From the NCBI GenBank assembly GCA_000413015.1, contig KE332515.1:407092-471091 (forward strand): a DNA stretch of 64,000 nucleotides, read 5' to 3'. Source of the DNA: Treponema socranskii subsp. paredis ATCC 35535 (GTDB lineage: Bacteria; Spirochaetota; Spirochaetia; Treponematales; Treponemataceae). Position numbers and translations under genes: made by a program. The notes beneath the pieces are model-generated. The model worked only from the letters and a program-made list of their open reading frames with translations. It was not told the DNA's origin and ran no database searches. Below are positions 33,524 through 43,609 of this stretch, piece after piece (positions within the stretch are counted from its first letter, which is position 1; each line of letters starts with the position of its first letter).

Positions 33524-34561
33524 CTAGTCGTTGAGGTTCGCGTAAATCGCGCGGTCGACCGACCTGTCTTTAAATAATTCGAAGGCTTCTCCCGATCCGA
33601 TTGCAACGCACTCGAGCGGATGCTCGACGAGGATGACGGGAACACCCGTCTCTTTCGAGATAAGCTTCGGAAGTCCTTTGAGCATGGATCCGCCTCCGGT
33701 CATAACGATACCGCGGTCTACGATGTCGGCCGCAAGTTCGGGCGGCGTGTGTCCGAGCGTGCTCTTGATCTCTTCGACGATCCGCGTAACGGGGTCTTTG
33801 AGAGCTTCTCTGACTTCGACGCTGTCGATTTCGAGGCGGCGCGGAAGACCGGTGATCGCGTCCGTTCCGCGCAGTTCCATCTTTTCTATCGTTTTATCGG
33901 GAGTGGCGTTTCCGATTTGAATTTTCAAGCGCTCCGCCATCTGCCGGCCGATGATTAAATTGTGAACGCTTTTGACGTGCTTGACGATCGCTTCGTCGAA
34001 TTTATCGCCGCCGACGCGGATCGAATTCGTGATGACCATATCGCCGAGAGAGATGACGCTCACTTCGGTCGTACCGCCGCCTATATCGCACACCATGTGA
34101 CCGGCAGGTTCGAAAATGGGAATCTTCGCACCGATCGCAGCGGCTCGAGATTCGGCTATCGTTTCGACTTGTTTCGCTCCGGAACGGAGAGCGGCTTCGA
34201 TGACGGCCCTGCGTTCGACATCGGTGATGCACGAGGGAATTCCGATCCTCATGCGCATCGGGCGGAAAAACTGATGGCGGGGCGTAATCTTCGAGATAAA
34301 ATATTTGATCATCTTTTCGGTACTGTCGATATCGGCGATAACGCCGTCGGCAAGAGGTCTGATCGCGATGATACTGCTCGGCGTTTTATCGAGCATGCTT
34401 TTCGCTTCGGCACCGACTGCTCTGACTCTCTTTGTCCCTTTTTCGACGGCGACAACGGACGGTTCGTCTATAACGATGCCCTTGCCGCGCACATAGATCA
34501 GCGTATTGCAGGTACCGAGATCGATTCCGATATCGATCGAAAAATTATCAAACAGACCCAT
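33524..34561 (-). CDS. mreB: Actin-like rod-shape protein MreB
   Basis: This 345-residue protein shows the actin-fold ATPase motifs IDLGTCNTLIYV, VCDIGGGTTEV and MTGGGSMLKGLP. MreB filaments under the membrane direct side-wall synthesis. I start at ATG 34561, with GGGAGG 11 nt upstream; the longer frame runs back into the TPR gene. It heads the mreBCD-pbp2-rodA group and follows the TPR gene by 23 nt. Confidence 0.97.
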   Translation of the reverse strand: MGLFDNFSIDIGIDLGTCNTLIYVRGKGIVIDEPSVVAVEKGTKRVRAVGAEAKSMLDKTPSSIIAIRPLADGVIADIDSTEKMIKYFISKITPRHQFFRPMRMRIGIPSCITDVERRAVIEAALRSGAKQVETIAESRAAAIGAKIPIFEPAGHMVCDIGGGTTEVSVISLGDMVITNSIRVGGDKFDEAIVKHVKSVHNLIIGRQMAERLKIQIGNATPDKTIEKMELRGTDAITGLPRRLEIDSVEVREALKDPVTRIVEEIKSTLGHTPPELAADIVDRGIVMTGGGSMLKGLPKLISKETGVPVILVEHPLECVAIGSGEAFELFKDRSVDRAIYANLND

Positions 34562-34584
34562 TTTATTATGCCTCCCGAAACGAT

Positions 34585-35529
34585 TTAATCCGTAAGTTTT
34601 TCCAGAGCTCCGCGGTGATTTACCTGTATGCGGAGCGCAGTACGCCACTCCGATCTGGCTTTTACCATATCGCCCTGTTTTTCATATAATACGCCGAGCT
34701 TATAATGCGCGTCGGCGGAGTTTGCATTTTTTTCCAAAACGCCCGCAAATTCTTTTGCGGCATCTTCATATTTTTCTTCGGCAATGTAAATACTACCGAG
34801 GAGCATGCGGCTTTTCAAGACCAAATTTTCATCGTCGCATTCTTTTATGACGCGGAAAAGATACTGTTCGGCCGCCGCATTTTGTCCCGCTTTATAATAC
34901 TGTTCCGCAATCGAAAAAAGAAGCGTATCGGATTCCCTGACAAGGAGCGCTTCGGTAAACGAAGCTATGCTGTCCATCGTCATACCGAGCGCGGCATAAC
35001 TCATACCCAGATATTCGGCTATGTCGTCGGCTTTGTAGCCGAGCGTTTTTGCCCGTTCAAGATATTTTACCGCGAGGTCGGCGTAATAATACGATGAAAC
35101 GGTATTTTTATAAAAGTATGCTCTGCCGAGCATATAGGAAAGCTGCGGTTTGAGCGAGTTTTGCGCATCGAGAAGCGCAAGGCGCAAACTGTTGATCGCT
35201 TCGTCGAGATAATTCTGCTCGTCCATTTTATCGAGCGACGATACGCCGAGGTAAAACGCCGCATATCCGTGATACGTGAGCGCAGCGTTATTGAACGGAG
35301 AGGTGTTCAAAATACCCTTGCTCGTTTCATATACGCTTTCATAGTCGTATGCCTGCCAGCTCTTACGGAGAGAACGCACAGCACCTGCAGGCAGACGCGG
35401 AAAGATAAAACGGCAAAACAAAAACACAAGGGCAGCTAAAGAAGCGCACGCGGAAAACGCGATGAGTGCATTGCGTACGAGATTGCTTTTGCGTTTGAAT
35501 ATGTGCGCTTGTTTGCTGCTGCCGTTCAT
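34585..35529 (-). CDS. Membrane-anchored TPR-repeat protein
   Basis: This 314-residue protein has a short basic N-terminus, one membrane segment (NALIAFSACASLAALVFLF) and about seven tetratricopeptide-like helical repeats (for example ADAHYKLGVLYEKQGDMVKA). The TPR part would face the periplasm and act in protein contacts. Placed directly before mreB, it may belong to the elongation machinery, by context only. ATG 35529 lies close to the end of the RNase P RNA gene, with no strong ribosome binding site. Confidence 0.75.
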   Translation of the reverse strand: MNGSSKQAHIFKRKSNLVRNALIAFSACASLAALVFLFCRFIFPRLPAGAVRSLRKSWQAYDYESVYETSKGILNTSPFNNAALTYHGYAAFYLGVSSLDKMDEQNYLDEAINSLRLALLDAQNSLKPQLSYMLGRAYFYKNTVSSYYYADLAVKYLERAKTLGYKADDIAEYLGMSYAALGMTMDSIASFTEALLVRESDTLLFSIAEQYYKAGQNAAAEQYLFRVIKECDDENLVLKSRMLLGSIYIAEEKYEDAAKEFAGVLEKNANSADAHYKLGVLYEKQGDMVKARSEWRTALRIQVNHRGALEKLTD

Positions 35530-35576
35530 ACCGTTTAATAAAATCACATTACCGACGTCAATCCGGAATTTTATAA

Positions 35577-35974
35577 AAAAAACAGACGGGACGGTAAGCC
35601 GGGTTCTGGCATCGGCTGTAATCCGACATAACCATCTGTCTGAAACGCAGATTACCCTGCGCCTCAAGCAACCTACCCGCAGTTACGGTCCGGAAAACCC
35701 GCTGCCGCTTGGTTTTGCTCCAAATGAGGTTTGCACTGCCGCACCCGTTACCGGATGCGCGGGGGTCTCTTACACCGCCTTTTCACCCTTACCCGCCATA
35801 AAAGACGGGCGGTATATTTTCTGCTGCACTGTCTGTCGAATGCGGACTTTGCATCGCTGCAGTTACCGCATCCGCCCGGTGATTACCCGGCATTTTTTCC
35901 GGCGGAGCCCGGACTTTGCCTCACGGGTTTTCTCTTTCATCAGAAAAAATCCGCGCGGTTATATCCCGTCTGTT
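35577..35974 (-). ncRNA. rnpB: RNase P RNA
   Basis: The minus strand holds the conserved landmarks of bacterial type A RNase P RNA: GAGGCAAAGTCCGGGCT near the 5' end (about 35907-35923) and CAGAACCCGGCTTA near the 3' end (about 35594-35607). The ends pair perfectly as helix P1: AACAGACGGGA (35974-35964) with TCCCGTCTGTT (35591-35581). A run of T follows on the 3' side, so P1 or an adjoining stem ends in a terminator. The RNA is the catalytic part of the enzyme that matures tRNA 5' ends. About 394 nt, usual size. Confidence 0.95.
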
Positions 35975-36066
35975 ATTACCGATTTTTATGCGCGGCGCTT
36001 ATCACCGCATACCCGTATCTCAAAAAGCGTATATGCAGCAGGAACGTCCGCGCCGTCAGGAAACGT

Positions 36067-36984
36067 TTAGGACTGCTCGTCCTCATCTTCATCGCCGCCG
36101 TCATCTTCATCGTCTTCGCTTTCGTCTTCTTCGTCAAAGATTTCATCGTCGGCAGCGGCTTCTTTTTCTTCGTTTTCCTCGTCTTCGTCTTCTTCGTCAA
36201 AATATTCGTCGTCGAGGTTCGCAAGACTTTCCGTATCGTCAAGTTTGAAAAAGCTTTCCTGTTGTTCGGCTTCGCTCGATTCTTCGTAGTAGAGAATGCG
36301 GCTGCAATACGGACAAAATAAAATATCTTCGTTTTTGTGCACTTCGTTTGCAAACTGCGCAGGAAGGATCATGCGGCAGCCCTGACAGACACCGTTTTTA
36401 ACCGCGACGATACCCTGTGTATTGCGCTGGATGATGCGCTGAAATTTAAATAATATTTCCTGATCGAGATCGGGCGTAATTTTATTTTCTTTTTTTTGCA
36501 AGCCTGCAAGTTCGCTTTTGTAGGAATTGAGCTCTTTGTCCAAAGAGGTACGGCCGGCGTTGAGGTCGGCTTCCTGCGATTTGATCATCGCTTCAACCTG
36601 CTTGAGATTGTCGTTCAAATCGGCGAGCATTTTTTCTTCTTTTTGCAGATCTTTTCGGATGTCCTGCTCTTTGAGCGACGCTTCGGAAATCTGCCGATCG
36701 AGCGCTTCGTATTCGCGGTGCGTCGTGATGTTGTCCATGCCCTTTTCGCCCGATTCGCGCGATTTGACCGCTTCGTCGAGTTCGTTTTGCAATTGAGCGA
36801 CTTTTGCACGCGCTTCTTCGTAGTCGGTATTTTTACCGATGAATTCCTTTTTCATGCGCTCAAGGAGTTCTTCCTGCGACGAAAGCTGTTTGGGCGCTTC
36901 GTTTATCTTTTTTTCGAGGTCGTATTTGTGTACGAGTATTTCCTGCAGATCTTTTAATTTGTCGAAAACCTTTGTCATCACCAT
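36067..36984 (-). CDS. Coiled-coil zinc-ribbon protein (CT398/HP0958 type) with acidic tail
   Basis: This 305-residue protein has a long helical hairpin (about 1-185, with EIDRQISEASLKEQ-like heptads) and a C4 zinc ribbon (about 195-232: CQGCRMILPAQF and CPYCSRIL). This is the layout of Chlamydia CT398/CdsZ and Helicobacter HP0958, which help flagellar or secretion sigma-54 systems and RNA control. The last 70 residues are almost only Asp and Glu, an unusual extension. The ATG follows AAGGA by 10 nt. It sits between rpoD and rnpB. Confidence 0.8.
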   Translation of the reverse strand: MVMTKVFDKLKDLQEILVHKYDLEKKINEAPKQLSSQEELLERMKKEFIGKNTDYEEARAKVAQLQNELDEAVKSRESGEKGMDNITTHREYEALDRQISEASLKEQDIRKDLQKEEKMLADLNDNLKQVEAMIKSQEADLNAGRTSLDKELNSYKSELAGLQKKENKITPDLDQEILFKFQRIIQRNTQGIVAVKNGVCQGCRMILPAQFANEVHKNEDILFCPYCSRILYYEESSEAEQQESFFKLDDTESLANLDDEYFDEEDEDEENEEKEAAADDEIFDEEDESEDDEDDGGDEDEDEQS

Positions 36985-37094
36985 GTCGATTCTATCCTTC
37001 CAGATTCATAAATCTAAGGAAGACCTCTGAAAATTATAATTTTCCGGAGGTCCGTAACAGCCTATCTTATAATAAAAAAAACGTTGTGTCTATG

Positions 37095-37138
37095 GGAAGT
37101 GCTGATTAAAGCGAGGAGCGCATTTAATCAGCACTTCC
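37095..37138 (-). other. Perfect 16-bp hairpin between rpoD and the zinc-ribbon gene
   Basis: GGAAGTGCTGATTAAA (37095-37110) and its complement (37123-37138) enclose a 12-nt loop. Read leftward, a T-run lies 14 nt further on, so it may end rpoD-side transcription. The gap 36985-37258 also holds an 8-bp repeat (37140-37147/37195-37202) and the next hairpin. Confidence 0.65.
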
Positions 37139-37215
37139 TCTTGTTTCTCATAAGTCTTTAATTGCTTATAACTTATAATATACAGATTTATTACGAAACA
37201 AGAAATTTTTATGTT

Positions 37216-37251
37216 AACATTGATTAATTCGCATTCGAATTAATCAATGTT
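37216..37251 (-). terminator. Perfect 16-bp hairpin just after rpoD
   Basis: AACATTGATTAATTCG (37216-37231) and its complement (37236-37251) with a 4-nt loop, 7 nt after the rpoD stop codon. The following T content is modest, so it could be a terminator or a 3' stabilising stem. Confidence 0.6.
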
Positions 37252-37258
37252 TCCTATG

Positions 37259-39100
37259 CTATTGCTGCGCCGGATCGATGTAGTCGCGAAGACCGTTTGC
37301 ACGGCGCGGATGGCGGAGACGCCGGAGCGCTTTCGCTTCGATTTGCCGGATTCTCTCTCTCGTAACGTTGAAGTACAAGCCGACTTCTTCGAGGGTGAGC
37401 GAATAACCGTCGTCGAGTCCGAAACGCATTTTAAGCACTTCCTGTTCCCTCGGAGGCAACGTATCGAGCACCGAGCGGATCTGTTCGCGAAGCAGCGTGT
37501 CCGCCGTTTGAGACGCGGGATTTTCGACTTCTTTGTCTTCGATAAAATCTCCGAGAAGCGAATCCTCTTCTTCGCCGATCGGCGTTTCAAGCGATATCGG
37601 TTCGCGTGCGACGTTTTTCACCTGCTTGACTCGGGTTACCGGCCAGCCGAGCTGCTGCGCGATTTCATCGTCGCTCGGCTCGCGTCCGAGCTTTTGCATG
37701 AGCTGGCGCGACTCGCGCACGACTTTATTGATCTGCTCGATCATGTGCACGGGAACTCGGATCGTGCGCGCCTGATCGGAAATGGAGCGCGTGATCGCCT
37801 GCCGTATCCACCACGTCGCGTACGTCGAAAATTTAAAGCCTTTGCGGTATTCGAATTTTTCGACCGCTTTGATGAGACCGATATTTCCTTCCTGCACCAA
37901 ATCGAAAAACTGCAAACCGCGGTTCGTGTATTTTTTTGCGATCGAAACGACGAGGCGCAGGTTCGCATTGATGAGCTTGTTTTTCGCCTGCTCCATCATA
38001 GCAGACCCTCTTTCAATCTCTTTGCCCATGCTCAAAATTTCGTCGACGCTGTTTTCGAATTCGTATTCGAGACGGTAGAGCTTTCTGTCGATCTTTTGAA
38101 TCTGCGTGTAGATGTCGCGGATATCGTCCGTCGTCATATTGAGCTCTCTTTCGAGCTTTGCCGATTCGGAACGCACCGCGATTCGCCGGCCGAGGCTGCG
38201 GAGGTCGGCTATATTGACGACGCGCAGCTCTTTCATTTTCCTTTCCTGCTTTTGATGATAGTCGGCGATTTTCCGCATCGCGTCCCGGAACTTCATCGTA
38301 AATTTATCGAGCTCTTCGGACTGTATGTCGATCCGCTGCAGCTGCGGCTGAATTTTTTTGCGAAGAGAAACGAGCTGCGGCGTATCGAATATGCGCACGG
38401 TTTGATCGGTTTCGAAAAGCTGCTTTTTTATCGTCATGTACTGCTTCATTTCGGGCAGCGCCGGTTTGATGTATTCGCTGTAACAGCTTTTAAGCCGCCT
38501 TTTTTCCGCCATCTCTTCGTTTATTTCTTTTCGCGGACGGCCGGGTTCGTGGATGTCGATCCTTGTAAAAGCTTTTTGCGCGACGATAAAAAATTCGGGA
38601 ATCATAATGCCCGAGTTTTTTATGACGTCTTTGATGATGTTTTTGCCGTTTTCCATTTTTTTCGACAGGATGACTTCCTGTTCGGCGGTGAGTAAATTTT
38701 CTTTGCCGATTTCACGCAGATAAAGGCGGATCGGATCGTCGATACTCGCATCTTTATCGCTGTTGACGAGTCTGCTTTTGACGATATCGGCGGCTTTTGC
38801 AGCGTCGGCGCCGTCGCCCGGAACATCGTCATCGGCAATGCCCTCGTCGTCTCCTTCATCATCATCTTCCGGCTCGTCGCCGTCTTCTTCGACGAGCAAA
38901 TCGTCGCTTTCGACGATTTGCAGATTTTCGCTTGAAAAAAGACGAAGCACGTTTTCCATCTTCGGGGAGTTGACGAAATCCTGCCCCAGCATATCGATCA
39001 CTTCGTCCCACGTGACGACGGACTTTTCTTTTGCGTAGTCCAAAAGTTTTTGTACGTTGGGATCCTTTTCCTGCTCGTTCTGCTCTTTTTGTTGATCCAT
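37259..39100 (-). CDS. rpoD: Primary sigma factor RpoD (sigma70)
   Basis: This 613-residue protein has region 1.1-like acidic N-terminus, region 1.2 ([21 protein letters not shown]), region 2 ([37 protein letters not shown]), region 3 and region 4 with the helix-turn-helix [20 protein letters not shown]. It directs RNA polymerase to TTGaca/TATAAT promoters, which fits the promoters seen across this window. It follows dnaG by 22 nt, the dnaG-rpoD order of many bacteria. A non-conserved helical segment lies between regions 1.2 and 2. Confidence 0.97.
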   Translation of the reverse strand: MDQQKEQNEQEKDPNVQKLLDYAKEKSVVTWDEVIDMLGQDFVNSPKMENVLRLFSSENLQIVESDDLLVEEDGDEPEDDDEGDDEGIADDDVPGDGADAAKAADIVKSRLVNSDKDASIDDPIRLYLREIGKENLLTAEQEVILSKKMENGKNIIKDVIKNSGIMIPEFFIVAQKAFTRIDIHEPGRPRKEINEEMAEKRRLKSCYSEYIKPALPEMKQYMTIKKQLFETDQTVRIFDTPQLVSLRKKIQPQLQRIDIQSEELDKFTMKFRDAMRKIADYHQKQERKMKELRVVNIADLRSLGRRIAVRSESAKLERELNMTTDDIRDIYTQIQKIDRKLYRLEYEFENSVDEILSMGKEIERGSAMMEQAKNKLINANLRLVVSIAKKYTNRGLQFFDLVQEGNIGLIKAVEKFEYRKGFKFSTYATWWIRQAITRSISDQARTIRVPVHMIEQINKVVRESRQLMQKLGREPSDDEIAQQLGWPVTRVKQVKNVAREPISLETPIGEEEDSLLGDFIEDKEVENPASQTADTLLREQIRSVLDTLPPREQEVLKMRFGLDDGYSLTLEEVGLYFNVTRERIRQIEAKALRRLRHPRRANGLRDYIDPAQQ

Positions 39101-39122
39101 ATTTTTTTCGGTACCTGTTTCG

Positions 39123-40904
39123 TTACTGTTTTAATTCGTTGTCGAGTTTCATTTTTTCCGCAAGAAGCGATTCGAGCTGTTTGCGGTCGCTTTCGGTCGC
39201 GGGATTGAATAATCGGATTCTGCTCATGAGCGCGCTCCGTTTGCGTTCGAGCGCGTTCCGCTTGATAAGCTTTATGCCGTCGTTTACGATGCGCCTTCCG
39301 TTTTGGGAAAATTCACCCGATGATATGACACGTGTGATCATCCGTCCGAGTTCTTCATCGTCGCATCGGTTCAGAATGCCGCTTATCGATACGGTCTTTT
39401 CTCTGAAACAATCTTCCAAAATAATAAATAATTTTTTTGCGAGAGGGTCTTCGAAATCGTCGACGGCGATTTCCGCGCGCATGACCGTGTACAGGTCGAG
39501 TTCGGCAATGGCGGCGAGAACGGTTCGCAATTCGGCGTTGAGGGAGATATCCGAATTCTGTCTGCCTGTCGGTGATTGTTGCCGGTTTTTTAAGCGGTCG
39601 CGGGCTTGTTCGCGATTTACAAAATCTCTCTTCACAGCCTCCGGCTTTAGATTGAATGCCTGGCACAGCTGCTCAAGGCATGACTCTTTTTGAATATCGG
39701 AGCGGAGCGCGTCGACATACCGAAAAAACTCGAGCGATGCCTTTGTTTTGCCTTCGGGGGTATCGACAGCAAAATCGCTGCCCAATTTGGATAAAAAAAA
39801 GTCGCTGTCCAATATAGCATTATTTACGTCATTTGTCAAGGCTTCACTCCCGTAGGCCGCCATGATCTCCGCGGGATCTTTGCCTTCCGAAAGTTTGATA
39901 ATTTTTACCGTAAAATCGAACGAGCGGCACATAATGATCGCGCGCACGGTCGCCGCCTCGCCCGCTTTGTCCGAATCGAAAGAAAGCAATATCGTATCCG
40001 CAAAACCGCGCACCATGCGGAGCTGCTCTTCCGTAAGCGCCGTTCCGAGAGGCGCTACCGCGTATGTGATACCGCACTGGTGATAGGCGATGCAGTCCAT
40101 ATAGCCTTCGCAAAAAATCACTTTTTTTTCTTCGCGGATTTTGTTTTTGGCAAAATTGAATGCGTAGAGCGTTTCGCCTTTTTTATACTGGATCAGATCG
40201 CCCGAATTCAAATACTTAGGTCCGTCTCCGTGCAGCAGGCGGCCGCCGAATGCGCAGCACTGCCCTCTCCTGTTGAAAATCGGAAACATGAGGCGATCGG
40301 AAAAAAAAGCCGTGTCGGGATAGTTTTTGCTGAAAAGTCCCGATCCTGCGAGGAATTCGTCGCTGAAATTTTTTCCGCGCAAAAATTTTTTAAGCCAGCT
40401 TCTGTCGGCGGGCGCATAGCCGAGTTTGAACGCCGCTATCGTTTCGGCCGTGATGCCGCGGCCGGTGATATACGAAAGCGCATCTTTTCCGCCGGGCGTC
40501 TGCGTGAGAAGATAGTGAAAGAGAGAAGCCGTGCGTTCGTAGAGGTCGATATAGAGATCTTTTATGCCGTCGTCTTTCGGCCGCTCGGGTATGTCGCCGC
40601 CCGAATACGTCACCTCGATTCCCGCGCGTTTGGCAAGGGAGCGCACGGCATCGGCATAGGAAATTTTTTCCGTTTCCGTAACGAATTTGATGACGTCGCC
40701 GCTTGCATGACAGCCGAAACAATAATAAAATTTTTTATCGCCGTCGACGTGAAACGATGCGGTTTTTTCGTTGTGAAACGGACAGCAGCCCCACCAATCG
40801 TTGCCGCTCCGCTTCGTCAATTTCGTGTATTCGCCGACAATCGAAACGATATCGGACGTATTGTGAACGGCTTCGATCGTATCTTGCGATATGAGAGAAG
40901 CCAT
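39123..40904 (-). CDS. dnaG: DNA primase DnaG
   Basis: This 593-residue protein makes RNA primers at the fork. It has the CHC2 zinc finger ([14 protein letters not shown], later FYYCFGC), the catalytic core ([19 protein letters not shown]), the TOPRIM segment ([15 protein letters not shown] and [13 protein letters not shown]) and a C-terminal helical domain that binds DnaB. It begins by sharing one base with the mltG stop (TGATG) and leads into rpoD. Confidence 0.97.
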   Translation of the reverse strand: MASLISQDTIEAVHNTSDIVSIVGEYTKLTKRSGNDWWGCCPFHNEKTASFHVDGDKKFYYCFGCHASGDVIKFVTETEKISYADAVRSLAKRAGIEVTYSGGDIPERPKDDGIKDLYIDLYERTASLFHYLLTQTPGGKDALSYITGRGITAETIAAFKLGYAPADRSWLKKFLRGKNFSDEFLAGSGLFSKNYPDTAFFSDRLMFPIFNRRGQCCAFGGRLLHGDGPKYLNSGDLIQYKKGETLYAFNFAKNKIREEKKVIFCEGYMDCIAYHQCGITYAVAPLGTALTEEQLRMVRGFADTILLSFDSDKAGEAATVRAIIMCRSFDFTVKIIKLSEGKDPAEIMAAYGSEALTNDVNNAILDSDFFLSKLGSDFAVDTPEGKTKASLEFFRYVDALRSDIQKESCLEQLCQAFNLKPEAVKRDFVNREQARDRLKNRQQSPTGRQNSDISLNAELRTVLAAIAELDLYTVMRAEIAVDDFEDPLAKKLFIILEDCFREKTVSISGILNRCDDEELGRMITRVISSGEFSQNGRRIVNDGIKLIKRNALERKRSALMSRIRLFNPATESDRKQLESLLAEKMKLDNELKQ

Positions 40905-42022
40905 CAGTTTTCCGCCGCCTTTTTTGTCGTATAGCGCACGCCTTCTTTTATGTGTTCGCCGAAGTATTCCGAAAACGCGTGCCTGCCCGACGCTTCGTCT
41001 ATGAGCCGAAAATAATAATAATTCGTCTTAGGCGCTTCGGCGGCCGCTTCGAGCGCGACCATGCCGGGATTTGAAATGGGAGTCGGCGGAAGCGCCGCCC
41101 ACTTATATGTGTTGTAGGGACTGTCGATTTTCAAGTCGTTATATGTGATGACGTCGGGGTGCGCTTTACCCTGTATTTCGGTGATGATGTATTCGATCGT
41201 AGCGCATGAGTACAAGCCGATATTTTTTGCGATGCGGTTTTTGAAAACGCTTGCAATGAGCGGCGCTTCATCCGCAACACGGTATTCCCTCTCGACGATG
41301 GAAGCGAGAACGAGCGTCGTTTGAAGTTCGGCAGGAGAAAGGGCTGCGAGCGCAGGATTTTCGCGTATATGTTCGAAAAAATTTTTGACCATCATATCGA
41401 CGACCGATGAAGAGGTCATGCCGGGTGTAAAAAAATAGGTATCGGGAAAGAGATAACCTTCGAGCGTCGTCGAGCGGATATCGTATTTTTTTATAAGTTC
41501 GCCGTTTATCGCTGCGGCTTTAAAATCCGCTGCGGAACAGATACCCGCCCTTTCGAGGCGCTCGGCGATTTTCGAAATCGTCAATCCTTCGGGAAAGGAT
41601 GTGCGTACGTATTCGTTTTTTCCCGACGACGCAAGTGAAAATATGTCGGCGACGCTCATGCCGCTTGAAATGCGGTATACGCCGCTTTCGAGCTTGAGCT
41701 TTGCACCGCCTGCAAGAATGCGGAAAAAGGAATAGCGTGCGGCAAGGTAAAACGCATTTTCGTTTTTGATGAGTTTTTTTTCTTTGAGCGCGCGTGCGAA
41801 TCTTTTTACCGTCATCCCCTCCGGAACTTCGACGCGTTCGGTTATCGCCCTCTCCGCGCTCGATACAGGCCACGTTTCATATATAAAAAAAAGAGAAGCG
41901 ATAATTGCCGAAAGCGCGAATGCGGAAAGAGCCGCGTAAAAAATACGCTTCCCTTTTGTACCGAATGCCCTTATGCCGCGCCTATCGCGCCCCGCCGTTC
42001 CGCTTGTTTTTTTTTGTCTCAT
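40904..42022 (-). CDS. mltG: Endolytic murein transglycosylase MltG
   Basis: This 372-residue protein has a basic cytoplasmic start, one membrane segment (about 28-50) and the YceG domain with LEGYLFPDTYFF, ASIVEREYR (catalytic Glu) and PPTPISNPG. It cuts nascent glycan strands and sets their length. Its start overlaps the 65-residue gene upstream by 4 nt, and its stop overlaps dnaG by one base. Confidence 0.93.
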   Translation of the reverse strand: MRQKKTSGTAGRDRRGIRAFGTKGKRIFYAALSAFALSAIIASLFFIYETWPVSSAERAITERVEVPEGMTVKRFARALKEKKLIKNENAFYLAARYSFFRILAGGAKLKLESGVYRISSGMSVADIFSLASSGKNEYVRTSFPEGLTISKIAERLERAGICSAADFKAAAINGELIKKYDIRSTTLEGYLFPDTYFFTPGMTSSSVVDMMVKNFFEHIRENPALAALSPAELQTTLVLASIVEREYRVADEAPLIASVFKNRIAKNIGLYSCATIEYIITEIQGKAHPDVITYNDLKIDSPYNTYKWAALPPTPISNPGMVALEAAAEAPKTNYYYFRLIDEASGRHAFSEYFGEHIKEGVRYTTKKAAEN

Positions 42023-42216
42023 GAATAAAACCGCTCCGCATCTCCGATCGAAATGGAATTATACACCGCTTTTTCCACGGCGTGTGAAAATTTTTCAAGA
42101 CCCGAAGGAATGCTTTCTTCGTGGGCGCGGAAAAAATTCGCGATAAGCGCCGTTTCGTTCGGTGAAAAATCGTATGAAAACGAAAGAGAAGCGGGTTTTG
42201 TTACATCATCCGTCAT
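42019..42216 (-). CDS. Small conserved protein of unknown function
   Basis: This 65-residue protein (MTDDVTKPASLSFSYDF, then a helical LIANFFRAHEESIPSGLEKF stretch) has no signal peptide or membrane segment and no domain I recognise. ATG 42216 overlaps the upstream stop as ATGA, and its own stop overlaps mltG, so it is a genuine part of the operon. Confidence 0.6.
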   Translation of the reverse strand: MTDDVTKPASLSFSYDFSPNETALIANFFRAHEESIPSGLEKFSHAVEKAVYNSISIGDAERFYS

Positions 42217-43151
42217 AGATTTATCTCCGCGCCCTCCACAGCGAGGTAGACTTGCATATTCGTGTGTTCGATGTATTTCGAGTACCACCGCGCCGCGTGT
42301 AAAATCGAATGAAGCTTTTTATCGTCATACGTCGGTTCATGATGAAAAAGATATACCGATTTGATGTTCCAGTGAACGGCAAAATCGATCGCATAGCAAA
42401 ACGCCGAATGTCCCCAGTTTTCTTTTTGATAAGCTTCGGCGACGGTATATTGAGAGTCGAGCACGATAACGTCGGCGTCCTGAAACACTTTTATGCGTGC
42501 GCTCGTCTTTTCAAAATCTTTTTGCGAAAGTTCGACATCAGTCGCGTACACGAATTTTTTTCCGTTTTCGCTTATCGCATAGGAATACGAATTCCCCGGA
42601 TGCGACATCTTACAGCAGCACACGGGAACTCCTCCGACGCTGAACGGTTCGCCCGCTTTTACCGTGTGAAAGGTGAGCCGCTTTGCACATACGTCAAAGG
42701 GCGCCGGAAAATACGGACGCGACATTTGAGAAGCGAGGATACGATCAGCTGCGGGAAAGGCGGAATAGATATCGATTTTGACCGAAGGATCGTAGATCGC
42801 GTCGAAAAACGGAAATCCCTGCAGATGATCCCAGTGAAAATGCGATAAAAGCAGATTATAATGATTGTCGGCGGGTTTTGTGCCGTTTTTTCCGAGTACG
42901 CGCAAACCCGAACCCGCATCGAGCACGATCTCCGTACCGTTTGCACTTTTTATTTCAACGCAGGGCGTATTGCCTCCCGTCGTGCCGTACAGCCAGTCGG
43001 GAAGCGAAGCGATAAATCGTTCGCGGGCGTCTTCCGATGCGATGTCTTTTTGCGTAATGCGCTGGACGACTGCGGTTATTTTTGCCTGAATCTGCCGAGG
43101 CGTAAGAGGCGTCGGAACGGAACCCCTCACTCCCCAAAAATATACCTTCAT
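42213..43151 (-). CDS. Metallo-beta-lactamase-fold hydrolase
   Basis: This 312-residue cytoplasmic protein opens with KVYFWGVRGSVPTP, a mark of a PqsE/RNase Z-like group of metallo-hydrolases. The metal site is LSHFHWDHLQGFP (HxHxDH), with later ligands in MSHPGNSYSY, YATDVEL and LFHHEPTYDD. Substrate unknown; nucleic acid or phosphodiester substrates are both possible. ATG 43151 has GGAGGG 8 nt upstream and overlaps the YkgJ stop. A GTG at 43157 is too close to the ribosome binding site. Confidence 0.82.
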   Translation of the reverse strand: MKVYFWGVRGSVPTPLTPRQIQAKITAVVQRITQKDIASEDARERFIASLPDWLYGTTGGNTPCVEIKSANGTEIVLDAGSGLRVLGKNGTKPADNHYNLLLSHFHWDHLQGFPFFDAIYDPSVKIDIYSAFPAADRILASQMSRPYFPAPFDVCAKRLTFHTVKAGEPFSVGGVPVCCCKMSHPGNSYSYAISENGKKFVYATDVELSQKDFEKTSARIKVFQDADVIVLDSQYTVAEAYQKENWGHSAFCYAIDFAVHWNIKSVYLFHHEPTYDDKKLHSILHAARWYSKYIEHTNMQVYLAVEGAEINL

Positions 43152-43603
43152 CTGCACTTCCCTCCGCGCTTGAATTTGATCGGTTCGTTATTTTCGTACG
43201 CGGCGCGTGATGCGTTTATGGCCTCTTTCGTCCAAAGCTTTCCGCGGTTTATGCCGGGACACGCATCTCCCTCTTTTTCCCAGGATTCTTTGTCCGTCAA
43301 AAATCCCGTCCAAAAGGGATATGTTCTGCACTGCACCGGCCTCGCGCCGTAAGCGGTGCAGCCGTCTTTCCACAAAATGCAGTCGTAGTTTTCCGTATCT
43401 TTTAAGCATAAAAGGTATTCATCGTCATATTGAGGAACAAGACGGCAATAGGTTTTAATAAATTCATCTTCGGACAGATTAAACCATCGGCACAGATCCG
43501 TCAAATCGCTTTGCGAGAGAAAAACAAAGCCCGGTTCGATTCTGCAACAGCGGGAACATCGGTTACACTCAAAATGAAGACCGTCGTCAAAAAAAGCCGG
43601 CAT
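43148..43603 (-). CDS. YkgJ-type cysteine-cluster protein
   Basis: This 151-residue protein has the zinc- or iron-chelating CxxCxxCC cluster (FECNRCSRCCRIEPGF) and further Cys in GCTAYGARPVQCRTYPFW and DACPG, the pattern of the YkgJ/CxxCxxCC family. Its role is not settled. It is first in the long leftward operon toward rodA. There is no Shine-Dalgarno; a -10 hexamer ends 6 nt before the ATG, so its mRNA is probably leaderless. Confidence 0.85.
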   Translation of the reverse strand: MPAFFDDGLHFECNRCSRCCRIEPGFVFLSQSDLTDLCRWFNLSEDEFIKTYCRLVPQYDDEYLLCLKDTENYDCILWKDGCTAYGARPVQCRTYPFWTGFLTDKESWEKEGDACPGINRGKLWTKEAINASRAAYENNEPIKFKRGGKCR

Positions 43604-43609
43604 AGTATC

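Noticed and set aside
37247-38695. 482-residue open frame opposite rpoD
   Set aside because: Antisense to a clear sigma factor; no motif and no ribosome binding site.
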